A stretch of DNA of 37,539 nucleotides from Euryarchaeota archaeon TMED192 (GCA_002170775.2 NHIP02000014.1:128579-166117), one strand, 5' to 3'. Positions 1 to 10,234 are shown, numbered from the stretch's first letter. The notes: generated by a model not told the origin, from the sequence alone. Numbers and translations: made by a program.

Positions 1-52
1 GCCTGCGACATATGCGCTTCTGAATGCTAGGAGTCCCTTCAACATTGACCAT
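1..52 (-). CDS. possible 5' end of a gene truncated by the window edge (MVNVEGTPSIQKRICRR...)
   Basis: Open minus-strand frame with an ATG about 30 nt downstream of the ribH stop, same strand as the rib operon. Too short to identify. Confidence 0.25.
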   Translation of the reverse strand, partial: MVNVEGTPSIQKRICRR

Positions 53-82
53 GCGAATCAAGGATTCTGATTGTCCAAGCCG

Positions 83-481
83 TTATGCTATCATTGCTTG
101 AATGGCCTTTATGGCTGCTCTGGCATGGGGCTCTAACCGGGATTCAATGTGCTCGGGCTCTGCACCCGGCCCGATGATTCCTAGGCCAACCGGTTTGTCG
201 TATCCAATCTGAAGCTCAACGAGACTCTTGATCACTGCTTGCCCCATTGCGAGTCCATGGCTAGTTTGTCCTTTCTCTATGATGCCAAGACATGCCACAC
301 CTGCGATCCGCTCATTTTCAAGTAGGCGGGCAGTTGCTAGGGGTGCTTCCATCGAACCAGGGACCCACACTACATCTGTTATTTCTAGGCCGCATTCAGC
401 TGCTTCAGATTCAGCATGCAAAATCATCTCCCCAACTTCCTCTTTGTGGAATGAGCCGCATACAAGAGCTATGGAATTCAT
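83..481 (-). CDS. ribH: 6,7-dimethyl-8-ribityllumazine synthase
   Basis: Family-typical residues: VCGSFHKE N-terminus, VPGSMEAPLA, CLGIIEKGQTSH. Adjacent to other riboflavin genes. Start overlaps the ribE stop (ATGA). Confidence 0.93.
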   Translation of the reverse strand: MNSIALVCGSFHKEEVGEMILHAESEAAECGLEITDVVWVPGSMEAPLATARLLENERIAGVACLGIIEKGQTSHGLAMGQAVIKSLVELQIGYDKPVGLGIIGPGAEPEHIESRLEPHARAAIKAIQAMIA

Positions 482-1161
482 TCAGAGACCCCCTTCATGT
501 TCGATAGTCGATCCCGGTTTCCTGATCTTAATAATGGGTTCTTACTTAGCATCTTCTTGATAGTATCTACAACGGCTTGGGTCGACGATTCTATTTCTAC
601 ATTAACTGAGGAGCCGACCTGCTTTCCAGCCAAAGTAGTACGTCGTATTGTTTCTGGAATAATGTGGAGATCGAACCCCCCCGAGTCATGAGTCTTGCCG
701 ACTGTCAAGGATATGCCATCAATTGCAATATATCCCTTTTCGAAAACATATTCGGAGATTTCAGGGGGCACATGGATTTCAATATCCATCGTCTTCGATC
801 CATCGGTTTGCTGCTCGAGAACATCCATCCTCTTTATTTCTCCAACAGCCATCACATGTCCAGATACAAGATGCCCTCCTACTTCATCACCGTATCTGAG
901 AGCACGTTCCATATTCAGCCAGTCACCTGCTTTTCGAAGACATAGAGTCGACCGTTCTAGAGTTTCTTGTATAAGGTCGAAGGATACGGAGCCACCATCA
1001 ATTTCGACAACAGTCAGGCAGACACCATCTAGAGAGACACTCGCTCCAATTTCCAAATTTTCCCCATGCATGGGAGGCAGATCAATTATCCACCTGGTAA
1101 ATCCATCGTACTGTTTCACTGAACTAAGTTCCACTTTACATTCGACAATACCTGTGAACAC
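478..1161 (-). CDS. ribE: riboflavin synthase, alpha-subunit (bacterial/eukaryotic two-lumazine-binding-domain type)
   Basis: MFTGIVE start at an in-frame GTG (1159-1161), two lumazine-binding repeats (SLDGVCLTV...FDLIQETLERSTL and AIDGISLTV...FDLHIIPETIRRTTL), GGHLVSGHV. The ORF track begins 6 nt upstream at a TTG. Confidence 0.93.
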   Translation of the reverse strand: MFTGIVECKVELSSVKQYDGFTRWIIDLPPMHGENLEIGASVSLDGVCLTVVEIDGGSVSFDLIQETLERSTLCLRKAGDWLNMERALRYGDEVGGHLVSGHVMAVGEIKRMDVLEQQTDGSKTMDIEIHVPPEISEYVFEKGYIAIDGISLTVGKTHDSGGFDLHIIPETIRRTTLAGKQVGSSVNVEIESSTQAVVDTIKKMLSKNPLLRSGNRDRLSNMKGVSE

Positions 1162-1167
1162 TACCAA

Positions 1168-1623
1168 TCACTCCTCAAATGGGCCGCCTTCTTCATTCGG
1201 CCAAAGACTCAAGATTTTGGCAATTATTTTTCTGGTCCCGTCAAGATCGTCTGAAAGGCCATCTACTCTGATTAAACCGACATCGCCGTAACCATTCGAA
1301 TCCAGTCCCTCTCGGATGGCGTCTATGGAGTGTTTCTGGTCATATCCGAGGGCAATAATGTCCGGCAATATCTCGCCCAATATATCGAATATGGGCGTGG
1401 AAGGAGGATTTCCTACAACCGCCGAGTTTACTGGTTTCAGCCCCTCAACCATCCTCTTCCGCAGGTCATGTGATGTCACTGGCTCATGCTTCCGCTGACG
1501 AACTGTGTCGTCATGTGCAACTACGACTACGAGATCGTCCCCAAGCAACTTTGCCTGCTCCAGGTAGTGCAGATGTCCTGCATGTAGAAGGTCGAATACC
1601 CCCACAGCCATTATCCTAGTCAT
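1168..1623 (-). CDS. ribL: archaeal-type FAD synthetase (cytidylyltransferase-like)
   Basis: GVFDLLHAGHLHYLEQAKLLGD nucleotidyltransferase motif (HxGH). Embedded in the riboflavin operon. Confidence 0.88.
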   Translation of the reverse strand: MTRIMAVGVFDLLHAGHLHYLEQAKLLGDDLVVVVAHDDTVRQRKHEPVTSHDLRKRMVEGLKPVNSAVVGNPPSTPIFDILGEILPDIIALGYDQKHSIDAIREGLDSNGYGDVGLIRVDGLSDDLDGTRKIIAKILSLWPNEEGGPFEE

Positions 1624-1634
1624 CGAATCCCCCC

Positions 1635-2363
1635 TTAATTTCCAAGTCCATGGGCTTTGAGCAAATCATCGCCTGTAAGCATGGGTATGGAGTGACGCAT
1701 CGCGTAGATCCGAGCTTGTTCAACAGGAAGTGCACCATCCCCATCTGGTTGGAGCATCTCAGCTCCAATCGTACAAGGCCTCAACCCGGCAAGCCTCGCA
1801 ATGCTCACGGCCAGCTCCGTATGCCCTTGTCGAGCAGTTAATCCCCCTGGTGCTTCTCTACACACGGGGATATGGCCGGGCGTTCGAAATTCATTTCCCA
1901 AGGCTTCACGAGCCCCTTTCGGCGATGTATTAGATTGCATCAACTCGTCGCACAATTCTCCAAACCTCCTCGTAGTAAGCGCCCTATCCCTGTCTGTAAT
2001 GCCTGTGTAAGTCTCTCTATGGTTTATCGAGAGTGTGAACGCGGACCGAGTGTCGTACTGCAGATCGTTGGTTTTAAGCAAATCAAGAACCGGGTGAATG
2101 GCGGTCAATGCAGGATGAACGTGTATATCCTGAAGCCAAGGCAGATCGAACATACTCCCGATCTCTTCGCCTATCGCGAGAAAGAGTAATCCCCCGCAAT
2201 CTTGTCTAAGTTTTCGTATGACCTCTGGGCTGGCAAATTGAGCCGGCCAAAGTAGATCAGTCTCGCTCTCTCTGAAAGATGAATCAAAAACCATTACTGG
2301 CTTACCCTTGCTGAACGCTTCAACTGCTAAGGCCACTTGATCCGTCTCGCTCGTCGCATCCAT
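1635..2363 (-). CDS. ribB: 3,4-dihydroxy-2-butanone 4-phosphate synthase
   Basis: DSSFRESETDL, GHIPVCREAPGGLTARQGHTELAVSIARLAGLRPCTIGAEMLQPDGDGALP: family-diagnostic motifs. Confidence 0.93.
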   Translation of the reverse strand: MDATSETDQVALAVEAFSKGKPVMVFDSSFRESETDLLWPAQFASPEVIRKLRQDCGGLLFLAIGEEIGSMFDLPWLQDIHVHPALTAIHPVLDLLKTNDLQYDTRSAFTLSINHRETYTGITDRDRALTTRRFGELCDELMQSNTSPKGAREALGNEFRTPGHIPVCREAPGGLTARQGHTELAVSIARLAGLRPCTIGAEMLQPDGDGALPVEQARIYAMRHSIPMLTGDDLLKAHGLGN

Positions 2364-2385
2364 AGCCCTCCCTCCCGATGCCCTG

Positions 2386-2393
2386 CTAAATAG
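2386..2393. promoter_or_regulatory. putative TATA-like element between divergent ribB and subtilase-MFS genes
   Basis: CTAAATAG/CTATTTAG lies about 26 nt upstream of the ribB ATG and about 48 nt upstream of the 2438 ATG. Confidence 0.35.
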
Positions 2394-2437
2394 GGTGACG
2401 TTTCGGCCCTAGAGGTTTCCAACTGAGCGCAAGTAAC

Positions 2438-5400
2438 ATGAGGCGTGACCCACCCGGGAAATTGATGACGACCTCTCGTCGAGCAGTTGCACTCCTAATA
2501 TTGGCAACATTGCTCATCCCGCTTACCGCTTCCCAGATCAATCCCCGAGATGATGAAAGAGGAGGTTATGACCATGCTGGCGAGTGGCAACCAAGGCATT
2601 CTCTTGAGATTCATGATGAGTGGTGGAATGATTGGTCCAGGGACTCCAATCAAAACATGATTGACGACAGGCTTGAATGGCTACTTGAACAACCAACCGA
2701 GTTCTATTCCAATTGGTGGAGAATGGCAGATGCCGGCAATGCAAGAGTATTCATCGATTACGATCACCATCCCTCTTCAGCAGACGTCGAGGCGATTGAA
2801 GAACTGGGCGTGGAAATTACAATGCGTCCAATATATCTGGACAGTTTGATTGCAACAGTCCCCATTGACCTTCTCCATCACGAATCACCAATCTTCGATC
2901 TATCTGGAGTCGTTATGCTGGAGGATCTAGGTTTGGCTGAGACCCACATGAATCAAGCAGCCCCAAATATGGGCGTTGATCAAGTATGGTCTCAATATGG
3001 CTATGATGGAACTGGAGTCACTATCGCTGTACTCGATACTGGGGTGAGAGGGGATCATGAGGGCCTCAATGATTTAGATGATGAGATTACGCTAGGTTGT
3101 GATCAACCCGATCCAGATCCGTTTAATCCAACTCCAATAACAATTGATTGCGATCCGAAGATATCTGCTTTCTACGATGCTGTAATCACCGACTCCGAGC
3201 GACCAGCAAGTGAGTCATACGATTCAGGGACTCATGGCTCACATGTTGCGGGCATTGCTGCTGGTACAGGCGGTGGACAAGAGGCACCCGACGGCTCGAA
3301 GTATGTGGGCGTCGCACCAGGCGCATGGGTGGTCAATATCCTCGCATGTTGTGAGGGTGATATCCAGGACGTAATAGAAGGCGCGCAGTGGGCAATTGAG
3401 AACAAGGATTCCAAAGGCATAGACATCCTAACCTCTTCACTTGGCGAGCAGCAGTTTGAGATTCATTTCGATAATGACGGCTCATCAGCATGGAGCCAGC
3501 AGATGGATGCTGTCGCAGCATCGGGAATCATCACGTTCCTTTCAGCTGGAAATGAATTCGGTGGCGCAACACTGGCCGGTTGCAATACTATTGATAGCCC
3601 AGGCGATGCAAATCTCCCCATCACAGTCGCAAGCCTGGACAAGGATCTGGGTCTGGCTATCTATTCAAGCAGGGGCTATACATCTGATGGACGCGTAAAG
3701 CCTGATGTTTCTACGATAGGGTCGAACATAATGGCTCCTGATGCCGCTACATCTGATGGCTACACAAGTAAATCCGGAACCAGCATGGCAACCCCTCTCA
3801 TGGCAGGCATTGCTGCTTTGATGGTCGAGGCAAATCCTGATATCGACCATGAACAGGTCAAGTCTATCATTAGCGCTCTGTCGATAGAGCGCGATATCCA
3901 ACTCCTCGATGATCCCGGATTTAACGACTGTAGCGTTTTGGAAACCCGTCCAGATAACGAGTTTGGATACGGTCAGGCAGATCCTCTGGCGTTTGTACAG
4001 GCAGCAGGTTCGATAGACTCCTCATTGAACGTTTCAATGAATATTGAAACATTGGAGCATCTGGGCAACGAGACCAGGATATCCGGGACTTCGACCGGCG
4101 GAGTTCCAGGCGTCGGATTCGTAGAGGTGATGGTTGGAGGCGATGATTGGAATCAGGCAGCCGACCTATCTTCTGCAGGGGACTGGTCGTCTTGGAACAT
4201 CAAGTTGGACCCACATACTGAGTCAGGTAACTCGACAGTGTATGCCCGGCTGGTTATCAGCGACGAGAGGATGTCTCCCGTGGATGCCCGAAGAGTAGTT
4301 CTCGTGGATGAACTAGCGAGCTCCAGCGGAGGCGCAGGGGGCCAATCATCAATTGGAGCATATGTATTCTTCATCCCCTTCCTAGCGACACTTGCACTTC
4401 TCGGATGGACCGCCCTGAGGGAAGACTGGTCCACAAGCCCCGCTAAGAAGCAAGAAAATGAGGATGAAGATAGCGAATCAACACCCTCTTCAAATTGGCG
4501 AGAAGATCCACTCGGATCATTTACGGGCGGGATTAGGAAATTCTCGGCCGAGATACGACGAGGAGGACCTCTTACCGAGAATGGAACTAAGAGGCTTCTG
4601 ACGCTATGTATTCTTTACTTTGCTCAAGGCCTTCCATGGGGTTTTGCCAGCGTCACATTCGCAGCATACTTGGTTGACAACGGGGTTCCGATTGGGGATA
4701 TAGCCATACTATTTGCTACAGTCGCGTTGCCGTGGACATTCAAGTGGATATGGGGTCCAGTCGTAGATGCAGTAAACATACCCCGATACGGTGCTAGAAG
4801 ACAATGGGTGCTGATAGCCCAAGCTGGTATGGTCGTCACACTAGGCACTCTACTCCTAGTGCCCGACTTGAATGCTGAGATAGACCTGGTAACACGCTTA
4901 TTGTTCGTGCACAACATTTTCGCTTCCCTGCAAGATGTTGGCACCGATGCACTGGCGGTGGAGATACTAGAGCCAAACGAGGTGGCGAAGGCTAACGGAT
5001 TCATGTTTGCAGCCAAGAGGGCAGGAATCATCGTCGGCGGTGCAGTACTCGGGGTATCAGTCACTCAAATCGGCATCAGCGGCGTGATTGCCATTCAACT
5101 CGTACTCCTTTCGCTCATATTGCTGGTCCCACTTACCATGGTTGAGAGGCCGGGCGTCAAATTATTTCCTTGGTCCAAGTCAGATGAGAGTCATTGGGAG
5201 GATGATTCTGATGGCCAAGGCGACACTCAGGCCATTGACAATAGCGACTCTGAGATGCCCTCAGAGCCATGGCTGGAAGAGCAGAGATTCAAGCTCGCCC
5301 GGAAAGTCGGATTTACACTGGACAGTAGAAAAATATCCCTATCCGCATTCTTTGCGATAGCGGCTCTTTCGTTGTGGGTACTTGGATTCGCAATAGATGT

Positions 5401-6283
5401 CTTCACCATCGATTTCAAGATGGGTGATAACATCAGACAGATTACAAATCCGGTGAGTTACCTTTTCTTCCTCTTATCATTCGCCGCCTTTGCTCTTTCC
5501 GCCAGGGGGATGCTCGGATCAAGCGATTACCGTGTGACGAATCCATTAGCACGTCTCCCCGAGGGGACAAGACGAGGTGTAGCTGAAACCTCATTCTATC
5601 TTACAAAGGCGTTCTCTGTCCGTTCTGCTCTGCTATTGATTGGACTCTGCTTGCTCTCTGAGCTCTACATATTCGTGGGCCCAATTGTGATTGACATCTT
5701 CATTAACGAAGCAGGCTGGTCCCAAGCGAAATATAACGGAATAGTCGGGGGCATCGTAGTGTTCGGCGCGCTAATCGGCCAAATTATCGGAGGTCTACTG
5801 GGAGATAGATTCGGCGTCAGGAGAGTTGCAATGGTTGGATTTACTGTATTGGCCCTTGCAAATGCTTGCTTCGCACTTCTAGAACCCCTCTGGTCCAACA
5901 CCTCGATAATGACTGTTTACCTTATTGCGCAAGCGTTCGTTGGCGGGATGGCATGGATATGCATTATTTCGCTTAGTATGAGGCTGACATGGAGCAAGGT
6001 AGGGGGAACCCAATTCACAGCATACATGTCTCTGTTCAATCTTTCAGGCGTCTTTGCATACACTCTAACAGAGAGGATGATTTCGGTATTCGACTATAAA
6101 TCTGCTATCTATATCGGTGCTGCTTTGACCCTCGTAACAGTGTTCATGCTTGTATTCATTGATGAGGACGAGACTGACAGGATCCTTGAGAGCGAAGACA
6201 CACATTCAGAAGATGAGCCAGAAATATTCGAACCAATCCTAGGCGATGTGATGATCGATGAAAAACCCGCTCCATCAGTTTGA
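2438..6283 (+). CDS. secreted S8 (subtilisin-like) serine protease fused to a C-terminal AmpG/PAT-like MFS permease
   Basis: Signal peptide (SRRAVALLILATLLIPLTAS). Subtilase triad VLDTGVRGDH / GTHGSHVAGIAAG / GTSMATPLMAGIAALM. TM anchor AYVFFIPFLATLALLGW. From about 4590, MFS helices including LYFAQGLPWGFASVTFAAYLVDNG..., WTFKWIWGPVVDA, GGLLGDRFGVRRVAM. One uninterrupted frame. Confidence 0.9.
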   Translation: MRRDPPGKLMTTSRRAVALLILATLLIPLTASQINPRDDERGGYDHAGEWQPRHSLEIHDEWWNDWSRDSNQNMIDDRLEWLLEQPTEFYSNWWRMADAGNARVFIDYDHHPSSADVEAIEELGVEITMRPIYLDSLIATVPIDLLHHESPIFDLSGVVMLEDLGLAETHMNQAAPNMGVDQVWSQYGYDGTGVTIAVLDTGVRGDHEGLNDLDDEITLGCDQPDPDPFNPTPITIDCDPKISAFYDAVITDSERPASESYDSGTHGSHVAGIAAGTGGGQEAPDGSKYVGVAPGAWVVNILACCEGDIQDVIEGAQWAIENKDSKGIDILTSSLGEQQFEIHFDNDGSSAWSQQMDAVAASGIITFLSAGNEFGGATLAGCNTIDSPGDANLPITVASLDKDLGLAIYSSRGYTSDGRVKPDVSTIGSNIMAPDAATSDGYTSKSGTSMATPLMAGIAALMVEANPDIDHEQVKSIISALSIERDIQLLDDPGFNDCSVLETRPDNEFGYGQADPLAFVQAAGSIDSSLNVSMNIETLEHLGNETRISGTSTGGVPGVGFVEVMVGGDDWNQAADLSSAGDWSSWNIKLDPHTESGNSTVYARLVISDERMSPVDARRVVLVDELASSSGGAGGQSSIGAYVFFIPFLATLALLGWTALREDWSTSPAKKQENEDEDSESTPSSNWREDPLGSFTGGIRKFSAEIRRGGPLTENGTKRLLTLCILYFAQGLPWGFASVTFAAYLVDNGVPIGDIAILFATVALPWTFKWIWGPVVDAVNIPRYGARRQWVLIAQAGMVVTLGTLLLVPDLNAEIDLVTRLLFVHNIFASLQDVGTDALAVEILEPNEVAKANGFMFAAKRAGIIVGGAVLGVSVTQIGISGVIAIQLVLLSLILLVPLTMVERPGVKLFPWSKSDESHWEDDSDGQGDTQAIDNSDSEMPSEPWLEEQRFKLARKVGFTLDSRKISLSAFFAIAALSLWVLGFAIDVFTIDFKMGDNIRQITNPVSYLFFLLSFAAFALSARGMLGSSDYRVTNPLARLPEGTRRGVAETSFYLTKAFSVRSALLLIGLCLLSELYIFVGPIVIDIFINEAGWSQAKYNGIVGGIVVFGALIGQIIGGLLGDRFGVRRVAMVGFTVLALANACFALLEPLWSNTSIMTVYLIAQAFVGGMAWICIISLSMRLTWSKVGGTQFTAYMSLFNLSGVFAYTLTERMISVFDYKSAIYIGAALTLVTVFMLVFIDEDETDRILESEDTHSEDEPEIFEPILGDVMIDEKPAPSV

Positions 6284-6521
6284 GGAAGTCGAAACCGACT
6301 TCCTAGTATTCTCAAAGACAGTATGCGGATACTGTGTGGCCGCAAAGAGGCTCCTCGAAGGCTTTCGCATGACATACACTGAAATCAATCTAGATGATGA
6401 TGTCCAGCTACGATCTGACTTGATAATGGCGACAGGGCATAGAACCGTACCAATCATTTTCGATCTTAGAGAGGAAGCAGTATTCGTCGGAGGATTCGAT
6501 GAACTGAAGAGATATCTCTAA
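6258..6521 (+). CDS. glutaredoxin-like protein
   Basis: TVCGYCVAAKRLL redox motif, TVPIIF cis-Pro loop, GGFDEL. Overlaps the previous CDS by 26 nt. Confidence 0.85.
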   Translation: MKNPLHQFEEVETDFLVFSKTVCGYCVAAKRLLEGFRMTYTEINLDDDVQLRSDLIMATGHRTVPIIFDLREEAVFVGGFDELKRYL

Positions 6522-7102
6522 TCTTCTTCCGACATCATCCTAATCGCATCCACGAGTGAACCCTTCTGACTTAAGTCAACCATGTGTCCCTTTCCATGGC
6601 GAAGTTGGATTACTTTCCATCCAGCGTCCTTGAAAATGGTGGCTAGCTTCAAACCATCATCAATATTGACGATATGATCCCTCTCACCGTGCATCCACAC
6701 CACAGTTCGAGGGCGAATCGATCTGAGGATCTTTTGAAGCTGTTCCCCTCGCACAGTCATGGTTGCTAGAAGTACGAGCCCCACAATACGCTCCTCGATA
6801 CTCGTTTCAAGCATCGCCGAGGCTATAGCGCCGCCTTGAGAGAACCCTCCGATGATCATTTTCCCTTCAGGGAGGCTCTGTTCGAGACCCTTCATGGACA
6901 TTAGAATTTGATTAGCGGGCGTCACCGCATCAATAATTTCTTCCCGAACCCACCAAGCACGCCCACTTCTTGGATGAACATATGTGCCCTCAGGACAGAC
7001 AATACCCCAATTATTTGGAGCGAGAGATTCGGCCAGGGGCCTCATTTTCACTGAGGTCCCCGTCATCCCGTGAAGCATCACCAAATTATTCGTGGTTGCC
7101 AT
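6518..7102 (-). CDS. alpha/beta hydrolase, phospholipase/carboxylesterase family
   Basis: VMLHGMTGT, nucleophile elbow GGFSQGGAIA, GERDHIVNI acid, GKGHMVD histidine. Confidence 0.85.
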   Translation of the reverse strand: MATTNNLVMLHGMTGTSVKMRPLAESLAPNNWGIVCPEGTYVHPRSGRAWWVREEIIDAVTPANQILMSMKGLEQSLPEGKMIIGGFSQGGAIASAMLETSIEERIVGLVLLATMTVRGEQLQKILRSIRPRTVVWMHGERDHIVNIDDGLKLATIFKDAGWKVIQLRHGKGHMVDLSQKGSLVDAIRMMSEED

Positions 7103-7103
7103 T

Positions 7104-8054
7104 TCAGAGACTCCATGAGTATCCTATCCCTCCGGCAATCATTATGCTGAGCTCGGTCTGACCTGTGAAACTAGCTGTCAGAGTATATTCTCCGCTGGGC
7201 GAGGGGATGGTCCCCAATGTCCCGGACTCCGAAGAGCCGGGCCCCCAGAATCTTTCGAGCACTGATGATGAGGTGTGATCTCGAAGGGTGAATGTGATGC
7301 TAGAGCCTCCTCCGCCTGCGGATGCATCCATCAGATAGATCATCTCGTCCCATGATCCGTCATTGGGATGTTCTTGGACAAGAAAAGAGTCTTCCACGTC
7401 TCCATTTGGCCCATTGTTTTCATAATCCTTAGAAAGAAGATCTTTACCTCTCATGAAATGTACTTCTCCTTCATGCTCTGAGCCACTTTGAGCAAGAGTA
7501 ATCCTTAGCAATTCGAGGCCATCAGAATCCTTCCTGACGAATGAGGTGATGAATCCCACTGACTTGTCGTATGTATAGGTCAAGATACCTCCATCCGATC
7601 CTGTTGCTGTCACATACGCCCTTTCGCCCTCTAGAGTCGAACGAGCCTCCCAATCTACGTCGAAAAGAGTAAATGTCCATGAGTTGCTTGAAAGTGGGAA
7701 TGAGAGCACCGATTGTTCAAATCCATTTTCAAATACTCCCAGTGTCGAATGGGTAATTCTACCAAGGAATGGGTTGTGATTGAGAACTGCATGCCTTCTT
7801 GCCTCCTCTTCCGAAGATATTCCAAGCATATACGCAGTCCCATCCTCCTCTTCATCCACAGTGGCTACTACAAGACGTGCAGAGTCGTCATAGAATTCAG
7901 GCGTGGTGAATGTGAATAGCCACCAATCACCGATTTCCCACTCGGGAACTTCAAGATCTTCACTGCCTCCAAGTATACTGTTTGTAGAGCCCATGCATCC
8001 TTGTAGAGCAATGGAAAGGACTGCTAAAGCAGATAACAACTTATGCCCGATCAT
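7104..8054 (-). CDS. predicted secreted lipoprotein of unknown function
   Basis: Signal peptide with lipobox-like ALQGC, then an extracellular-type sequence with VPEWEIGDWWLFTF. Confidence 0.7.
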   Translation of the reverse strand: MIGHKLLSALAVLSIALQGCMGSTNSILGGSEDLEVPEWEIGDWWLFTFTTPEFYDDSARLVVATVDEEEDGTAYMLGISSEEEARRHAVLNHNPFLGRITHSTLGVFENGFEQSVLSFPLSSNSWTFTLFDVDWEARSTLEGERAYVTATGSDGGILTYTYDKSVGFITSFVRKDSDGLELLRITLAQSGSEHEGEVHFMRGKDLLSKDYENNGPNGDVEDSFLVQEHPNDGSWDEMIYLMDASAGGGGSSITFTLRDHTSSSVLERFWGPGSSESGTLGTIPSPSGEYTLTASFTGQTELSIMIAGGIGYSWSL

Positions 8055-8123
8055 GTCCCTTCGAAGAGCGCATGCGGGAAAGCGATTTCCCGTAACCGGC
8101 CAAAGAAACCCCGATTTTCTCGT

Positions 8124-10187
8124 TTAAGCGATAAGGCCAGCGATAACAACCGATACAATCGACATCAACTTGATCAGGATATTCAACGAAGGCCCGCTGG
8201 TATCCTTGAATGGGTCGCCAATGGTGTCACCGACAACTGCAGCGGAGTGAGCTTCATCGCCTTTCTCAGCACCGGGAATCTCGCCTTGCTCGATAGCTTT
8301 CTTGGCGTTGTCCCAAGCCCCTCCAGCGTTTGCCATGAAAAGGGCCATCAATACGCCGGTCGTTGTTGCGCCAGCTAGAGTGCCGCCAAGAGCCGCTGGT
8401 CCGAGCACATATCCAATCACGACAGGGCTTCCAATTGCAACTAATCCAGGCATAATCATCTCGCGTAGAGCTGCTTGTGTAGAAATATCAACGCAAGTGG
8501 CACTGTCTGGTTCAACACCCTCTCGACCTTCCAATAGGCCGTCAATCTCTCTGAATTGCCGACGAATCTCAGTAATCATTTCCTCCGCCGCGCGCCCTAC
8601 TGACTTCATTGTCATGGCAGCCACAACGAAAGGCAAAGCACCACCTATTAGTAGGCCGATCACAACTTCAGGATTGGTCAGAGAAAGATCTGCCGCCTCA
8701 AGCCCAGCGCTAGTCTTGTATGCAGCGAACAGTGCCAGAGCAGTTAGCGCTGCACTTCCTATTGCGAATCCCTTTCCTATAGCAGCGGTAGAGTTCCCAA
8801 TTGAATCTAGGCCATCGGTGATTTCTCTAACTTCCTTCCCTAGCCCCGACATCTCTGCAATTCCACCTGCATTATCCGCAACTGGCCCATAAGCATCCAC
8901 CGTCATGGTAACGCCGACTGTCCCCAGCATTCCCATAGCGGCCATAGCAATCCCGTAGAGGCCAGCATCTCCGCCGCCCATCACGTCGTTAGCAAAGTAA
9001 ATTCCACCAGCCATGAGAAGAACGGGGATGAAAACCGATTGCATTCCTACAGCTAGTCCTGCAATTGCATTTGTGGCACTTCCAGTTTTCGACGCCTCTC
9101 CGATATATGGTATAGCCCGTACTTTGATTCCAAAGACAGGTTCGATTCCTGTGTAGTATTCAGTGACAAGTCCGATTAGAATACCAACTAACGATCCAAT
9201 AGCCACTGCTTGAATTACGGTAGTATCCAATTCCAAATAACTCAAGGCAAGATACCCTCCTCCGATGAATAAAGCAGCACCGATGAATGTGGTGTTCCGC
9301 AAAGCAGCACCAGGATGCATATTTTTCATGCCGCCAATCGAAAACACTCCGATGATTGAGGAGACGTATCCAACAACGGCTAGGGCAATTGGTATCATAA
9401 GGTAATCAGCACCAAGGTCGTCGCTGGCTTGAGCGATGACCATTGCAGCGATGATCGAGCCTACGAATGACTCGAAAATATCCGCACCCATCCCGGCTAC
9501 ATCTCCAACATTGTCGCCAACATTGTCAGCGATTACGCCCGGGTTACGGGGATCATCTTCGGGAATGCCCGCCTCTACCTTGCCAACTAGATCAGCGCCA
9601 ACATCTGCAGCCTTCGTGTAAATGCCGCCTCCAACACGAGCGAAAAGTGCAATAGACGATGCACCCATTCCAAATCCAGCAACATTCTCAACAGAAAGGA
9701 AACCCTCTCCGCCAACTGGATCTGTGAGGTAGTACATCAGAGAGATGCCGAATAGCCCTAACCCTCCAACTGCCAGCCCCATCACCGCTCCGCCGTTGTA
9801 CGAGGTGGTGAGTGCGGCTGCCTGCCCCCCATTTGCGGCTGCCTGTGCAGTTCGTCCATTTGCACTTGTTGCGGATTGCATCCCGCTAAATCCAGCAGCC
9901 ACACTACATAGGGCACCAATAACGAAAGCAACCATGGTTTCCATACCGAGACCGTTATCTTCGCCACCTGCGAATAATAGTGCAGCAACAACGACAATGA
10001 ATATCGCTAGCATTCTATATTCAGCCATGAGGAAAGCCATTGCCCCATCCTGAATTCTTGCAGTGATGGTAGCTACTGTTTTGTTTTCAATCTCGATTGA
10101 ATCTACCTTTCGATATAGCATGAAAGCTATGAGCAGACCCAATATTCCTGCTCCCATCCCCATGATTCCAATTTGTTCTCCGTCCAT
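8124..10187 (-). CDS. hppA: membrane-bound ion-translocating pyrophosphatase
   Basis: [77 protein letters not shown], many TM helices. Confidence 0.97.
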   Translation of the reverse strand: MDGEQIGIMGMGAGILGLLIAFMLYRKVDSIEIENKTVATITARIQDGAMAFLMAEYRMLAIFIVVVAALLFAGGEDNGLGMETMVAFVIGALCSVAAGFSGMQSATSANGRTAQAAANGGQAAALTTSYNGGAVMGLAVGGLGLFGISLMYYLTDPVGGEGFLSVENVAGFGMGASSIALFARVGGGIYTKAADVGADLVGKVEAGIPEDDPRNPGVIADNVGDNVGDVAGMGADIFESFVGSIIAAMVIAQASDDLGADYLMIPIALAVVGYVSSIIGVFSIGGMKNMHPGAALRNTTFIGAALFIGGGYLALSYLELDTTVIQAVAIGSLVGILIGLVTEYYTGIEPVFGIKVRAIPYIGEASKTGSATNAIAGLAVGMQSVFIPVLLMAGGIYFANDVMGGGDAGLYGIAMAAMGMLGTVGVTMTVDAYGPVADNAGGIAEMSGLGKEVREITDGLDSIGNSTAAIGKGFAIGSAALTALALFAAYKTSAGLEAADLSLTNPEVVIGLLIGGALPFVVAAMTMKSVGRAAEEMITEIRRQFREIDGLLEGREGVEPDSATCVDISTQAALREMIMPGLVAIGSPVVIGYVLGPAALGGTLAGATTTGVLMALFMANAGGAWDNAKKAIEQGEIPGAEKGDEAHSAAVVGDTIGDPFKDTSGPSLNILIKLMSIVSVVIAGLIA

Positions 10188-10226
10188 AATATCACCAGTT
10201 AGGCTGAGACTTCGACCTAGGTTCGG

Positions 10227-10234
10227 TATTTAAG
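10227..10234 (-). promoter_or_regulatory. putative TATA element for hppA
   Basis: CTTAAATA on the minus strand about 43 nt upstream of the hppA ATG, in the divergent hppA/NifU-like intergenic region. Confidence 0.35.

Noticed and set aside
695-1291. 198-aa plus ORF
   Set aside because: Antisense to ribE/ribL, no protein-like features.
8302-8892. 196-aa plus-strand ORF
   Set aside because: Antisense shadow of hppA: Ala/Pro/Ser-rich with no recognisable family.
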